From positions 1 to 64,000 of the forward strand of contig JAEUOR010000008.1 in NCBI GenBank assembly GCA_016790635.1: DNA of 64,000 nt, in the 5' to 3' direction. Source of the DNA: Burkholderiales bacterium (lineage in GTDB: Bacteria; Pseudomonadota; Gammaproteobacteria; Burkholderiales; JAEUOS01). The notes under the pieces are model-generated. The model made no database searches and was not told the origin of the DNA. It saw only the letters and a list, made by a program, of their open reading frames with translations. The position numbers were made by a program, and so were the translations under genes. Below, piece by piece: positions 1 to 9,081 of the stretch (position 1 is its first letter; every line of letters begins with the position of its first letter).

Positions 1-1
1 G

Positions 2-637
2 GACCAGGACGACATCGTGCTGATTCCGATCACGACGGCGCGCAAGCGCGTGCTGGGCGGCCAGCAGGTCAAGAGCCGCAACGTCAACTCGATCACCGTG
101 CGCGCGCGCGACGGCGCCGCCATGCCCGAGGTCGAGCAGGAGATGCGCGACCTGCTGCGGCAACGGCACCGGCTGTCGGCCAACCAGGAGGACGACTTCT
201 TCCTGCGCAACCTGTCCGAGGTGCTCGCCGCGCAGGAAGCGTCGTCGAAGGTGCTTGCGTACCTGCTCGCGGCGATCGCGTCGGTGTCGCTCGTCGTCGG
301 CGGCATCGGCATCATGAACATCATGCTGGTGTCGGTGACCGAGCGCACGCGCGAGATCGGGCTGCGCATGGCGGTGGGCGCGCGCGGACGCGACATCCTC
401 ACGCAGTTCTTGGTCGAAGCGGTGACCCTGGCCTTGATCGGCGGATTGTTGGGGGTCGCCCTCGGCCTGGGCGGGTCGTACGCGATCGGCAATTTCGCCG
501 GCTGGCGGGTGGAGGTCGATCCGGACGCGGTGCTGTTGGCGGTCGGATTCTCGGCGGCGATCGGAATCTTTTTCGGTTTCTATCCGGCGCGCAAGGCCGC
601 GCGCCTGCGGCCCATCGAGGCGTTGCGCTACGAGTAG
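2..637 (+). CDS. MacB-type ABC transporter permease, C-terminal part (5' truncated)
   Basis: The reading frame is open from the window edge, so the N-terminus is missing. The visible 211 residues begin with a DQDDIVLIP stretch typical of the periplasmic domain of MacB-family permeases, followed by a hydrophobic segment around GGIGIMNIMLVSV, the cytoplasmic TERTREIGLRMAVGA loop, and two more membrane helices. The protein ends in the usual PARKAARLRPIEALRYE tail. This is the FtsX domain of an ABC exporter with large periplasmic loops; such systems move macrolides, lipoproteins, peptides or toxins out of the periplasm with an ATPase that may be fused or separate. The ATPase and membrane-fusion partner would lie upstream of the window. 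The substrate cannot be told from this fragment. Confidence 0.9.
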   Translation, partial: DQDDIVLIPITTARKRVLGGQQVKSRNVNSITVRARDGAAMPEVEQEMRDLLRQRHRLSANQEDDFFLRNLSEVLAAQEASSKVLAYLLAAIASVSLVVGGIGIMNIMLVSVTERTREIGLRMAVGARGRDILTQFLVEAVTLALIGGLLGVALGLGGSYAIGNFAGWRVEVDPDAVLLAVGFSAAIGIFFGFYPARKAARLRPIEALRYE

Positions 638-659
638 GCCGGACGCGGTGGCGCGATTT

Positions 660-1292
660 TCAGCGCCGCCATGCGGGGCGCTGGTTGACCAGCGCAGCCA
701 GGCGCTCGATCTCGGCGTCGTCGTGAAATTCAAGCGGCGCGGGCACGATGACGCGTCCGCCCGTAGGCGACGCGAAGACGCGTCGAGCCGCATGTTGTCT
801 GGAATTGACCAGTTCGCGTGCGCCGTTGGCGCCGCTGAGTTCGATGCTGCCGTAACAGGTGCAGAAGTAGGTTGACTCTACCTCCGTGCCGACGTAGAAC
901 CCGGTGCCGCGGATACCCGCAGTCACGGTGCGCGAAGTGATGGCACGCGGATGCCGGCTCGGGCCGAAGACGGCCGCGAACGCACCGGCGATGAGGCGCG
1001 CGCCGCTGACGGCGAAGAGCGACGCGCCGCGCTCCAGATTGAGGGTGGTGTTGGGTCGCAGCAGGAAGGCGTCGTTGCCGATGGAAAAGGCCACGCGGCC
1101 GTCGGGGCCGGTTGCCACCGTGTCGCCGGTCTGGATGACACCGTCACTGGCCAGTGGTCGGCCGTTCAACAGCACTTCGCCCTGGCGCGACACCAGGTTG
1201 GATGCGCCTTGCGACTGCGCGCGTGCCGGGTCCAGCCACAGCGCGGCGGTGGCGAGCGAGGCCGCCGTGAGTACGAATTCGCGTCTGCGCAT
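660..1292 (-). CDS. FecR-domain exported protein
   Basis: A 210-residue protein that starts with an arginine-rich n-region (MRRREF), a hydrophobic stretch and a cleavage-like ARAQ site, so it is probably exported; the double arginine leaves Tat export possible. The body (GEVLLNGRPL, IQTGDTVATGPDGRVAFSIG, then an ITSRTVTAGIRGTGFYV block) fits the FecR beta-sandwich domain seen in periplasmic proteins without a sigma-factor partner. It contains a short CTC cysteine pair. It ends only 22 bp from the convergently transcribed permease. No anti-sigma region or transmembrane helix is present, so I do not call it an iron-signalling FecR. Its function is unknown. Confidence 0.8.
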   Translation of the reverse strand: MRRREFVLTAASLATAALWLDPARAQSQGASNLVSRQGEVLLNGRPLASDGVIQTGDTVATGPDGRVAFSIGNDAFLLRPNTTLNLERGASLFAVSGARLIAGAFAAVFGPSRHPRAITSRTVTAGIRGTGFYVGTEVESTYFCTCYGSIELSGANGARELVNSRQHAARRVFASPTGGRVIVPAPLEFHDDAEIERLAALVNQRPAWRR

Positions 1293-1371
1293 GCCCTGGC
1301 TCCATGGCTTGGTATTGCATCCAGTTACGCGAGCATGGTTCTGCCGGATGCACGGCCGCTAAAATGCCCAC

Positions 1372-2202
1372 ATGGAATTGACGATCCTTATCAAAGCTGC
1401 CATCCTCGGCGTCGTCGAGGGCCTCACCGAGTTCCTGCCCATATCCTCGACCGGTCACCTGATCCTGGCGGGGCAGTTGATCGGGTTTACCGGCGAGAAG
1501 GCAAAGCTCTTCGAGATCGTCATCCAGAGCGGGGCGATGCTGGCGGTGGTGATCGAGTATCGCGCGCGTTTTCTTGGCGCCTTGACCGGCGTATTCAGCG
1601 ATCCACTGGCGCGGCGCTTCTGGTTGAACCTCGCGATCGCCTTCATGCCGCTGGCGATTCTGGGCCTCCTCTTCGGCAGTGCGATCAAGGCCCGGCTCTT
1701 CAATCCGGTCGCGGTGGCGACCGCGTTCATCGTCGGCGGATTCGTCATCCTGTGGGTCGAGCGGCGTGGGCGCGGTGCGGCGCCGCCGCGGGTGACCGAT
1801 GTCGACGCGATGACCGCGCTCGATGCATTCAAGCTCGGACTCGCGCAGGCCTGCGCACTCATCCCCGGGACCAGCCGCTCCGGGGCGACCATCATCGGCG
1901 GCATGCTGTTCGGCCTGTCGCGTCGCGCGGCGACCGAGTTTTCCTTTTTCCTGGCGGTGCCGACGCTGGTGATCGCGTCCCTGTATTCGCTTTACAAGGA
2001 ACGCGCGCTGCTCTCGGCCGATGACCTGGGCATGTGGGCGATGGGCTTCTTCACGGCCTTCGTCAGCGCCTACGCCTGCGTGCGCTGGCTGATCCGCTTT
2101 GTCGCCACGCACGATTTCCGCGTTTTTGCGTGGTATCGCATCGTCTTCGGTGTGCTGGTACTGGCCACCGCGCACATGGGCTGGATCGACTGGCGCGGAT
2201 AG
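1372..2202 (+). CDS. uppP: Undecaprenyl-diphosphatase UppP/BacA
   Basis: A 276-residue polytopic inner-membrane protein of the usual family length. It carries both signature motifs of the UppP family: the N-terminal [18 protein letters not shown] block and the central [10 protein letters not shown] block that supply the catalytic glutamate, serine and arginine residues. It dephosphorylates undecaprenyl pyrophosphate so that the lipid carrier for peptidoglycan and O-antigen can be recycled. The start codon lies 80 bp from the divergent FecR-domain gene, so the gene probably has its own promoter in that gap. Confidence 0.97.
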   Translation: MELTILIKAAILGVVEGLTEFLPISSTGHLILAGQLIGFTGEKAKLFEIVIQSGAMLAVVIEYRARFLGALTGVFSDPLARRFWLNLAIAFMPLAILGLLFGSAIKARLFNPVAVATAFIVGGFVILWVERRGRGAAPPRVTDVDAMTALDAFKLGLAQACALIPGTSRSGATIIGGMLFGLSRRAATEFSFFLAVPTLVIASLYSLYKERALLSADDLGMWAMGFFTAFVSAYACVRWLIRFVATHDFRVFAWYRIVFGVLVLATAHMGWIDWRG

Positions 2203-2208
2203 GCCCGA

Positions 2209-2239
2209 CCCGGCGCGCCGCGGCGGACGCGCCGCCGGG
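2209..2239. terminator. GC-rich hairpin between convergent genes
   Basis: A 7-bp perfect inverted repeat, CCCGGCG at 2209-2215 and CGCCGGG at 2233-2239, sits 6 bp after the uppP stop and just before the convergent LprI-like gene. There is no T-run on either side, so an intrinsic terminator is only a possibility. Confidence 0.3.
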
Positions 2240-2253
2240 CAGCGCGACTTGCG

Positions 2254-2877
2254 CTATTGCTTGGTGTCGCCGCCCGGGGCGGGTGCGGCCGGTGCTGCAG
2301 GCGGAGCAGCGGCAGGGCCGGCTGGCGCGCCCCCCGGAGGACCGCTCGGACGCTGCGACAGGAATCCAGCCAGCTGATCGAGTTCCAGCACGCGGCCGAC
2401 GGTGATGTTCAGGCGGCAGTCGGCATTGCGCAGGTTGATCGGCGGCGCGCCCTTGGGGTCGGCGAAGAAAAGGCAGTTGGCATCGCGATAACGCCGCCAG
2501 GCCGCGTTTGCGTCGTCCAGGCGCTTCTTGTCTTCAGCACTGATGAGCCTTGTCAGGCGACCGACGTTCGCAGCCAGGCGACCATCCTGGCGCTTGATCT
2601 CGGCGGTCAGGCACGCCATGATCGCGTCGGGATCATCGGCCTGCTTGGCCTGCATGGACGCCTGGGCTTTTTGCGTGCAGTCGCGAAACTCGCGCGTCAG
2701 CGGGTCCTGCTCACGTGGCGCGGAAGGCGCGCCTGCCTGCCCGGAAGGCCCGGGGCCGGCAGAACCGGACTGGCTCGACGAGGGCGGCGGCGGCGGGGCC
2801 GGCGCGCGCAGTTGCGCCCAGGCGGGCAAGGCGATCAGGCACGCCAGGACTGCGGTCGGGAACGTGGTGCGGTGCAT
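2254..2877 (-). CDS. LprI-like (DUF1311) exported protein, proline/alanine-rich ends
   Basis: A 207-residue protein starting at the ATG at 2877, where a clear signal peptide (hydrophobic core LACLIALPAWA) begins. A frame open further upstream runs into trmB and is not needed. After a Pro/Ser-rich linker comes a domain with spaced cysteines (FRDC, IMAC, ANCLFF, NADC) and a LDDANAAWRRYRDANC segment, the pattern I associate with DUF1311, the lysozyme-inhibitor LprI N-terminal domain. The C-terminus is again Pro/Ala/Gly-rich. A periplasmic role in protecting peptidoglycan is possible from the family but not shown here. Confidence 0.75.
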   Translation of the reverse strand: MHRTTFPTAVLACLIALPAWAQLRAPAPPPPPSSSQSGSAGPGPSGQAGAPSAPREQDPLTREFRDCTQKAQASMQAKQADDPDAIMACLTAEIKRQDGRLAANVGRLTRLISAEDKKRLDDANAAWRRYRDANCLFFADPKGAPPINLRNADCRLNITVGRVLELDQLAGFLSQRPSGPPGGAPAGPAAAPPAAPAAPAPGGDTKQ

Positions 2878-2891
2878 GGAGAACAAGGCCT

Positions 2892-3593
2892 TCAAGGCGG
2901 CAAGCGGCGGCGGAATATAACATCGCGCACCGCGTGCCCCAGCTTGAGACCACGTGCTTCGAACTTGGTCTGCGGGCGCAGCCGCGGCCGCGGCGCGAAA
3001 TCCGCGGCGGTGTTCTCCAGGAGCGGTTCGGCCGCGAGCACCTCCAGCATGTGCAGGGCGTAAGGTTCCCAGTCGGTGGCGCAGTGCAGGCAGGCGCCGG
3101 GGGCAAGCCGGCTGGCGACGAGGTGAACGAAATCGGGCTGCACGATGCGTCGCTTGTGGTGCCGTGCCTTGGGCCACGGATCGGGAAAAAAGAGGTGCAC
3201 GCCTGCCAAGGAGTCTGGCATCAGCATGCGCTCGAAGACCTCGACCGCATCGTGGCGGATCACGCGCACGTTGGCGAGGCCCTCATCGATGACGCGTTTC
3301 AGCAGCGCGCCGACGCCGGGCGCGTGGACTTCGATGCCGAGAAAGCTGGTGCCCGGATTTTCCTGCGCGATGCGCGCGGTGGTCTCGCCCATGCCGAAGC
3401 CGATCTCCACCACCACCGGCGCAGCGCGACCAAAAGCGGCCGCGGTGTCGAGCGGTGTGTCGGCGAATGCGATGCCGAAGCGCGCCATGCCTGCCTCGAA
3501 GGCGCGCTCCTGCGCCGGCGACATGCGCCCCTGGCGCAGCACGAAGCTGCGGATGGACCGCGTCGTCAGCCGCGGCGGCGCGTCCTCGGTCAA
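2892..3593 (-). CDS. trmB: tRNA (guanine-N7-)-methyltransferase
   Basis: A 233-residue class I SAM methyltransferase. The glycine-rich SAM motif [12 protein letters not shown] and the family-specific [13 protein letters not shown] block are both intact. TrmB makes m7G46 in the variable loop of many tRNAs. It is the third gene of a probable thiS-thiG-trmB transcription unit on the minus strand, 39 bp after thiG, an order I associate with Burkholderiales. Confidence 0.96.
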   Translation of the reverse strand: MTEDAPPRLTTRSIRSFVLRQGRMSPAQERAFEAGMARFGIAFADTPLDTAAAFGRAAPVVVEIGFGMGETTARIAQENPGTSFLGIEVHAPGVGALLKRVIDEGLANVRVIRHDAVEVFERMLMPDSLAGVHLFFPDPWPKARHHKRRIVQPDFVHLVASRLAPGACLHCATDWEPYALHMLEVLAAEPLLENTAADFAPRPRLRPQTKFEARGLKLGHAVRDVIFRRRLPP

Positions 3594-3632
3594 GCGCGGC
3601 GCCCGCGCCGGGTGCGTGGCGCGATCATCGAA

Positions 3633-4439
3633 TCAGGCCGACGGCGCGATCATGCCGCCGGTCGGCGAGGACGGCGCGGCCGAATAGAGCTTCCTGGGCA
3701 TGCGTCCGGCCAGATAGGCCTCGCGCCCGGCCTCGACCGCCTTTTTCATGGCGGAGGCCATCAGCACCGGGTTCTGGGCCTTGGCGATCGCCGTGTTCAT
3801 GAGCACGCCGTCGCAGCCCAGTTCCATGGCAATGGCCGCATCGGACGCGGTGCCGACCCCGGCATCGACGATCACCGGCACGCGCGCTTTCTCGATGATG
3901 AGCGACAGATTCCAGGGGTTGAGGATGCCCATGCCGGAGCCGATCAGGGATGCGAGGGGCATGATCGCCACGCAGCCGATATCCTCCAGCGTGCGCGCGA
4001 GAATCGGGTCGTCGCTGCAATAGACCATCACCTGGAAACCCTCGGCGACCAGGGTCCGGGCCGCGGCCACCGTCTCGGGCATGTTCGGGTACAGGGTGTG
4101 CGAATCGCCCAGCACTTCCAGCTTGACCAGGCGGTGGCCGTCCAGCAGTTCGCGCGCCAGGCGCAGGGTGCGCACGGCATCGTCCGCGCTGTAGCAGCCG
4201 GCGGTGTTGGGCAGGTAAGTGAAGAGCGAGGGCGGCACCGCGTCGATGAGCGAGGGCGCGCCGGCGTCCTGGCCGATGTTGGTGCGGCGGATCGCCACGG
4301 TCACGATCTGCGTGCCGGAGGCATCGAGCGCCGCGCGCGTCTCGGCGAAATCCTTGTACTTGCCGGTGCCGACCAGGAGCCGAGAGGCATAGGTCTTGCC
4401 CGCGATCTCGAAGGGCTTGTCCTTGAGGGTCATTTCCAT
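3633..4439 (-). CDS. thiG: Thiazole synthase
   Basis: ThiG condenses 1-deoxy-D-xylulose 5-phosphate, dehydroglycine and ThiS-thiocarboxylate sulfur to make the thiazole of thiamine. The TIM-barrel signatures are visible: [10 protein letters not shown] near the start, the imine-forming lysine region LVKLEVLGD, and the C-terminal phosphate-binding [18 protein letters not shown] and [11 protein letters not shown] place the start at the ATG at 4439 (268 residues), which has a purine-rich GAAAGCGGGA upstream. A GTG at 4463 that overlaps the end of thiS is also possible and adds 8 residues. Operon with thiS and trmB. Confidence 0.96.
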   Translation of the reverse strand: MEMTLKDKPFEIAGKTYASRLLVGTGKYKDFAETRAALDASGTQIVTVAIRRTNIGQDAGAPSLIDAVPPSLFTYLPNTAGCYSADDAVRTLRLARELLDGHRLVKLEVLGDSHTLYPNMPETVAAARTLVAEGFQVMVYCSDDPILARTLEDIGCVAIMPLASLIGSGMGILNPWNLSLIIEKARVPVIVDAGVGTASDAAIAMELGCDGVLMNTAIAKAQNPVLMASAMKKAVEAGREAYLAGRMPRKLYSAAPSSPTGGMIAPSA

Positions 4440-4455
4440 CGTGTGTGTCCCGCTT

Positions 4456-4683
4456 TCAGCCACCGCCGACTGCGACGACGATCTCGAGCCGGTCGCCGGC
4501 CTTGAGCTGCGTGTCGGCGTGACGCCCTTTGGGGATGATGTCGCCGTTGGCTTCGACCGCGACCCGCTTGCCTGCCAGGCCCATCGAAGCGAGCAGGGCG
4601 GCCACCGTCATGCCGGCGGCGACATTCTTCGCCTCGCCGTTCACCGAGAGCGAAATCGTCGTCGGCGCGTTTGCTAGAATCAT
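4456..4683 (-). CDS. thiS: Sulfur carrier protein ThiS
   Basis: A 75-residue ubiquitin-fold protein ending in a Gly-Gly-Gly tail (VAVGGG), which is adenylated and then thiocarboxylated as the sulfur donor for ThiG. Length, the internal [13 protein letters not shown] helix and the tail fit ThiS. It is the first gene of the thiS-thiG-trmB unit and lies 41 bp from tRNA-Gly, which is on the other strand. Confidence 0.93.
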   Translation of the reverse strand: MILANAPTTISLSVNGEAKNVAAGMTVAALLASMGLAGKRVAVEANGDIIPKGRHADTQLKAGDRLEIVVAVGGG

Positions 4684-4724
4684 TGCGTTAGTCTAGCGGA
4701 TCGCCGCTGTACGCGACGCACCGC

Positions 4725-4798
4725 GCGGGTGTAGCTCAATGGTAGAGCAGAAGCTTCCCAAGCTTACGACGAGGGTTCGATTCCCTTCACCCGCTCCA
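4725..4798 (+). tRNA. tRNA-Gly (anticodon CCC)
   Basis: A complete 74-nt cloverleaf can be folded by eye. The acceptor arms GCGGGTG and CACCCGC pair over 7 bp, the D-stem is GCTC/GAGC, and the anticodon loop TTCCCAA gives anticodon CCC. The T-arm is GAGGG-TTCGATT-CCCTT. The discriminator T and the 3' CCA are encoded in the DNA. The first anticodon-stem pair (G27-A43) is a mismatch. Confidence 0.96.
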
Positions 4799-4806
4799 CA
4801 AGCAAG

Positions 4807-4826
4807 ACCGGGCCTTGCGGCCCGGT
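4807..4826. terminator. Hairpin between tRNA-Gly and icd
   Basis: A perfect 8-bp inverted repeat (ACCGGGCC, loop TTGC, GGCCCGGT) begins 8 bp after the tRNA 3' end and lies before the 3' end of the convergent icd gene. It may end transcription from both sides. There is no clear T-tract, so the terminator call rests on the stem and the location. Confidence 0.5.
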
Positions 4827-4855
4827 GCGCGCTTTGCGCAGGTTCCGCGTGAACC

Positions 4856-6358
4856 CTATTCCCCCTGTGCCTGCGCGAAGCCTGGCTTGCCGTCGAAGGT
4901 GTAGAGCTTCTCGATCTTGATCACCTCCAGCCCTGAGGCGGCGAGGGATTGCATGATCGCCAGCACCCAGGCATCGTTGGCGCCGCCGTGCTCGGCCTGT
5001 ACCGTGGATGGCATGAAGCGGCAGCGCCAGTGGTTGGTGCAGAAGGTTTCGTCGAAACCCTGCGGCCAGACCTTGACGCCGCGGTTGGTGATGAATTTCA
5101 GTGTGGCGCTTTTCGGCAAGGCTTCCGTGATGCGCGCGCCCAGGAGGGCCGGCTTCAACTCCGCGAAGTCGAGAAAGATGTCAACGCCGACCAGCGCCTT
5201 CGTGACCGGGGCTGCGTTGGCGACCGTCGAGGCGATCGACACGGCCATCGGCTTGGCGTTTGCGAGCGAGGACGCCCTGAGCTTCCGCGGGTGGCGGCCG
5301 ATGCGCTCGACGATGGCCGTAGCAAAACCTGCAGTGCCAACCGTTTTCGTCGTGTGCTCGCCGACGATGTCGGGAGTGTGAATGCCGTCTTCCAGCGTCG
5401 CGAGCCAGGCGTTGCGCACGCGTTCGGCGACGTCACCCTGGCCGACATGGGTCAGCATCTGTACCGCCGCTTCGAGCAGGCCCGAGGGGTTGGCGATGTC
5501 CTGCCCGGCGATGTCGGGCGCCGAGCCGTGCACGGCTTCGAACATGGCGATCGAATCACCGATGTTGGCCGAGCCGGCCAGGCCCACTGAGCCGGCCACT
5601 TCGGCGGCGATGTCGGAAATGATGTCGCCGTAGAGGTTGGGCGCCACGATGACGTCGAACTTGCCGGGCCGCGCCGCCAGGCGCGCGGCGCCGATGTCGA
5701 CGATCATGTGGTCGGCGGCGATTTCCGGATATTCGGCGGCGACCTCGTCGAAGATGCGATGGAAGAGCCCATCGGTCATCTTCATGATGTTGTCCTTGGA
5801 AAAGCAGGTCACCTTGCGCCGGCCGTGGTGGCGCGCGTACTCGAACGCGTAGCGCACGATCTTGCGCGTGCCCGGCTCGGTGATGAGCTTGAGGCATTGC
5901 GTGACGTCGGTGGTCTGGCGGTGCTCGATGCCGGCGTACAGGTCTTCCTCGTTCTCGCGCACGATCACCACGTCCATCTCCGGGTGCATGGTCGGCACGT
6001 AGGGATGAAAAGTCGCGACCGGGCGCACGTTGGCAAAAAGGCCCATCGTCTTGCGCAGCGTGACGTTGACGCTCTTGTAGCCACCGCCCTGAGGGGTGGT
6101 CAGCGGGCCCTTGAGCAGCAGGCGGGTGCGCTTGAGGCTCGCCCAGGCGGCGTCGCTGATGCCCGAGGAGACGCCCTGCAGGTAGACCTTCTCGCCGATC
6201 TCGACCGGCTCGATGTCCAGGCGCGCGCCGGCGGCGGCAAGCACCTCGAGCACGGCGGCGGTGATCTCCGGGCCGATGCCGTCGCCGTGGCAGACCGAGA
6301 CGGCGACGCGCGCGGCGGCGGCGACCTGGGCGATTTCAGGGCTGTCGACAGGATTCAT
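4856..6358 (-). CDS. icd: Isocitrate dehydrogenase, long (Thermus/Rickettsia-like) form
   Basis: A 500-residue protein. The first ~350 residues carry the isocitrate/isopropylmalate dehydrogenase fold: GDGIGPEI near the start, the substrate-binding RKTMGLFANVRP and VIVRENEEDLYAGIEH, then the metal-binding IVAPNLYGDIISDIAAEVAG and EAVHGSAPDIAGQDIANP. The remaining ~150 residues form a C-terminal extension like that of the ~496-residue Thermus-type NADP enzyme. The reaction is oxidative decarboxylation of isocitrate to 2-oxoglutarate. I use the ATG at 6358, which follows an AAAGGAA ribosome-binding site. It is divergent from a LysR regulator and shares a 101-bp control region with it. Coenzyme specificity is not read from sequence here. 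Confidence 0.9.
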   Translation of the reverse strand: MNPVDSPEIAQVAAAARVAVSVCHGDGIGPEITAAVLEVLAAAGARLDIEPVEIGEKVYLQGVSSGISDAAWASLKRTRLLLKGPLTTPQGGGYKSVNVTLRKTMGLFANVRPVATFHPYVPTMHPEMDVVIVRENEEDLYAGIEHRQTTDVTQCLKLITEPGTRKIVRYAFEYARHHGRRKVTCFSKDNIMKMTDGLFHRIFDEVAAEYPEIAADHMIVDIGAARLAARPGKFDVIVAPNLYGDIISDIAAEVAGSVGLAGSANIGDSIAMFEAVHGSAPDIAGQDIANPSGLLEAAVQMLTHVGQGDVAERVRNAWLATLEDGIHTPDIVGEHTTKTVGTAGFATAIVERIGRHPRKLRASSLANAKPMAVSIASTVANAAPVTKALVGVDIFLDFAELKPALLGARITEALPKSATLKFITNRGVKVWPQGFDETFCTNHWRCRFMPSTVQAEHGGANDAWVLAIMQSLAASGLEVIKIEKLYTFDGKPGFAQAQGE

Positions 6359-6411
6359 GGAGGGTTCCTTTGGTGGCGGTGGAATGGAGCACGAATTCTG
6401 GCGTGTCCTTA

Positions 6412-6430
6412 ACATCAAATCCAATGATGT
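6412..6430. promoter_or_regulatory. LysR-type operator in the icd-lysR divergent region
   Basis: The interrupted palindrome ACATCA-N7-TGATGT contains an exact ATC-N9-GAT (6414-6428), which is the classic T-N11-A LysR-family box. It lies 30 bp before the LysR start codon, next to an AT-rich TTTTTATATAAAG stretch that could hold the -10 region. This is the location expected for autoregulation and divergent control of icd. Confidence 0.6.
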
Positions 6431-6459
6431 CTTTTTATATAAAGAATCAGTAGAATTGA

Positions 6460-7353
6460 TTGATGAACCGGCTTTCCATGGCCCAGCTGCGCGCCGTCGA
6501 GGCGATCGTGCGCAATGGCCGCCTGACGCGCGCCGCGGCCGAGTTGCACCTGACCCAGCCGGCTCTGTCCATGCAGGTGCGCCAGGCCGGCGAGATCGCC
6601 GGCGAACCCTTGTTTGAGCCGCGCGGCCGTACGCTGGTGCCGACCGCGGCCGGACTGCGGGTAGCCGAGGCTGGGCGCGAGGTGGCGCGCACCCTCGAAT
6701 CGCTCGCCGCCGACCTCGCAGACCGGCGCGGACTCAAGACCGGGCACCTGCGCCTGGCTGCGGCGACCACCGCGGAGTATTTCGCGCCTGACCTCTTGGG
6801 CGGGTTTCACGCGCGCTTTCCGGGCATCGACATTCACCTCGAGGTGCTGAACCGCGCCCAGGTGCTGGAGCGCTTCGCGCGGCGCGCCGACGACCTGTAC
6901 CTGATGGCGCGCCCGCCCGAAGGACGCGACATCGTGAGCCTGCCGATCCTTGACAACCCGCTGGTGCCGATCGCTGCGCGCCGGCACCGCCTGGCTGCGC
7001 GCAAGAGCGTGTCCTTGGCCGAGTTCGTGCGCGAGCCCTTCGTAGCGCGTGAACCGGGCTCCGGCACGCGCCTCATCACCGATGAATTCTTTGCGCGTCG
7101 TGGCGTGCAGGTCGAGGCGCGCATGACCTTGGGCAGCAACGAGGCCATCAAACATGCGGTCGGCGCCGGCTTTGGCTGCGCGGTGATTTCCAGCCGCGCG
7201 CTGGCGAGTGCTTCAGGCATCGCGCGCCTGGCTGTAGCTGGATTTCCCTTGCGCAGCTTTTGGCATGTGGTGCGCGCTGGCGATGCCCGCTTGTCTCCCG
7301 CGGCGGGCGCGTTTATCGAGTTCGCCCGGACCTGGAGCGCGCCGACTCGCTGA
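6460..7353 (+). CDS. LysR-family transcriptional regulator
   Basis: A 297-residue protein with the standard LysR layout. The N-terminal winged helix-turn-helix (about residues 5-64; LTRAAAELHLTQPALSMQVRQ is the HTH) is followed by a linker helix and an effector-binding domain starting near RLAAATTAEYFAPDLLGGF. The first residues could also begin at the second or third methionine. The sequence pattern recalls CbbR/CysB-type members, but the ligand is unknown. It is divergent from icd with an ATC-N9-GAT site between them, and 84 bp upstream of a sulfatase on the same strand. Confidence 0.92.
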   Translation: MMNRLSMAQLRAVEAIVRNGRLTRAAAELHLTQPALSMQVRQAGEIAGEPLFEPRGRTLVPTAAGLRVAEAGREVARTLESLAADLADRRGLKTGHLRLAAATTAEYFAPDLLGGFHARFPGIDIHLEVLNRAQVLERFARRADDLYLMARPPEGRDIVSLPILDNPLVPIAARRHRLAARKSVSLAEFVREPFVAREPGSGTRLITDEFFARRGVQVEARMTLGSNEAIKHAVGAGFGCAVISSRALASASGIARLAVAGFPLRSFWHVVRAGDARLSPAAGAFIEFARTWSAPTR

Positions 7354-7437
7354 GGTTTCGCCATTGGCACGGGAACGTTGCGGCAGTCCCGTGGGCGTGC
7401 GAGGATGCGGGCCTCGAATCCCGACCGAGGACCCGCC

Positions 7438-8976
7438 ATGCCCGTTTTCGATCCCATTGCCAGTGCCGCCACCCGCATCTCGGAGGCGCGCGAGCCTGCA
7501 TTCGTGCATGTCGACGACTCGAACGTCGCCAAGCAGAAGCTCGCGGCCTACATGAAGCGTCGCGGCCGCCCGCCCAATGTGCTCATCTACCTGATGGACG
7601 ACGTGGGCTGGGGCGACATGGGTTGCTATGGCGGCGGGGTCGCGGTCGGTGCGCCGACACCGCAATTCGATCGCCTGGCCGCGCAGGGCTTGCGCCTGAC
7701 GTCCTGCTATTCCGAGCCGACCTGCTCTCCTTCGCGCGCGACGCTCCTGACCGGCCGGGTGCCGAACCGCCACGGCCTGCATCGTCCGCCCATGTACGGC
7801 GAGCCTGGCGGCCTGCAGGGCGAGGTCACCATCGCCGAGCTGCTGGGTCAGGCCGGCTATACCACCCAGGCGGTAGGCAAGTGGCACGTCGGCGAAAACG
7901 AAGCCTCGCAGCCGCAGCACGTCGGCTTCGACGACTTCTACGGATTTCTCTCGGTCTCCGACATGTACTCGGAGTGGCGCGACCCGCAGTTCTTTCCCGA
8001 GATCGTCTACTCGGCCGCGCGCACGGAGTGGATCAAGAACATGCCCTTCAACCGCTGCTTCGTGCACGCGAAAAAGGGCGCGGCGGCCGAAAACGTCGAG
8101 GAGGTCACCATCCCGGTGCTCTCGCTCTTGGACGAGAAGTGGTGCGCGTACTCGACCGCGTTCATCGAGCGCATGGCCAGCGAAAAGAAGCCCTGGCTCC
8201 TGTACCACTGCACCCGCGGCGCGCATTTCGACAACTATCCGCACGAAAAATTTCTCGCCAAATCGCCGGCGCGCCATCCGTACAAGGACACCCTCCTCGA
8301 ACTCGACGACATCATCGGCCGCCTCACCGCCACGCTCAAGGCTACCGGGCAACTGGAAGACACGCTGATCTTCATCTCCTCGGACAACGGCCCGCACATG
8401 GAGACCTGGCCCGACGCCGCCTACACGCCGTTTCGCTGCGCCAAGGGCTCGACTTGGGAGGGCGGGGTGCGCGTGCCGGGCATCCTGGTGTGGCCGGGCA
8501 TGATCGACGCGGGACGCGTCTCGGACGGCATCTTCGATTTCAACGACATCCTGCCGACCTTGATGGGGCTGGCCGGTCAACCCGAGCGCGTGCCGACCGA
8601 TCGCTTCATCGACGGGGTCGACCAGTCCTCCTTCCTGCTCGCTCCCGATGGCCTGTCGAACCGCAAGTACCACTACTACTGGCTCATGACGACCTTCTCG
8701 GGGCTGCGCTGCGGCGAATACAAGATGCTCCTGTCCTCGACATCGGATGATGCGACGGACGCCTTCGGCACCGGCGGCTTCACCGGCATCCTGCAGCGCC
8801 ACACCTACCCCAAGCTCTACAACCTGTACCTGGACCCCAAGGAGACGCACAACTACCTGACGCGCAAGCTCTCCTACATGGAGGCTTTCCAGGTCGGCAT
8901 GCGCGATCACCTGGGCACCTTCCGACGCTTTCCAGCCAAGCGGGTCATGGGCATGGCGGCCGATGCGCGCAACTGA
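7438..8976 (+). CDS. Sulfatase (type I, formylglycine-dependent)
   Basis: A 512-residue alkaline-phosphatase-superfamily sulfatase. The metal-binding MDDVGWGDMG motif (about residues 53-62) and the CSPSR core (Cys96-Arg100, followed by ATLLTGR) are intact, so Cys96 should be converted to formylglycine by a maturase that is not in this window. A second metal site is seen at FISSDNGPH. No signal peptide is evident, which suggests a cytoplasmic enzyme or a non-classical one. The start at 7438 has a GAGGA sequence upstream; an upstream in-frame start would add 20 residues of low quality. The substrate is not predictable. Close relatives are usually annotated arylsulfatase. Confidence 0.9.
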   Translation: MPVFDPIASAATRISEAREPAFVHVDDSNVAKQKLAAYMKRRGRPPNVLIYLMDDVGWGDMGCYGGGVAVGAPTPQFDRLAAQGLRLTSCYSEPTCSPSRATLLTGRVPNRHGLHRPPMYGEPGGLQGEVTIAELLGQAGYTTQAVGKWHVGENEASQPQHVGFDDFYGFLSVSDMYSEWRDPQFFPEIVYSAARTEWIKNMPFNRCFVHAKKGAAAENVEEVTIPVLSLLDEKWCAYSTAFIERMASEKKPWLLYHCTRGAHFDNYPHEKFLAKSPARHPYKDTLLELDDIIGRLTATLKATGQLEDTLIFISSDNGPHMETWPDAAYTPFRCAKGSTWEGGVRVPGILVWPGMIDAGRVSDGIFDFNDILPTLMGLAGQPERVPTDRFIDGVDQSSFLLAPDGLSNRKYHYYWLMTTFSGLRCGEYKMLLSSTSDDATDAFGTGGFTGILQRHTYPKLYNLYLDPKETHNYLTRKLSYMEAFQVGMRDHLGTFRRFPAKRVMGMAADARN

Positions 8977-9081
8977 TCCTCCGTGCAGCGCACGGTAAAC
9001 TGATCGATGTCAGTTGCCGGAACCGCCCTGCCTGGGGCGTAGTCAGTCCGGGCACTGATCCACCCCTATCCGGAAGTCATC

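Noticed and set aside
951..2024. Plus-strand 357-codon frame overlapping the FecR-domain gene and uppP
   Set aside because: It is a shadow frame of uppP and the FecR gene with no recognisable domain.
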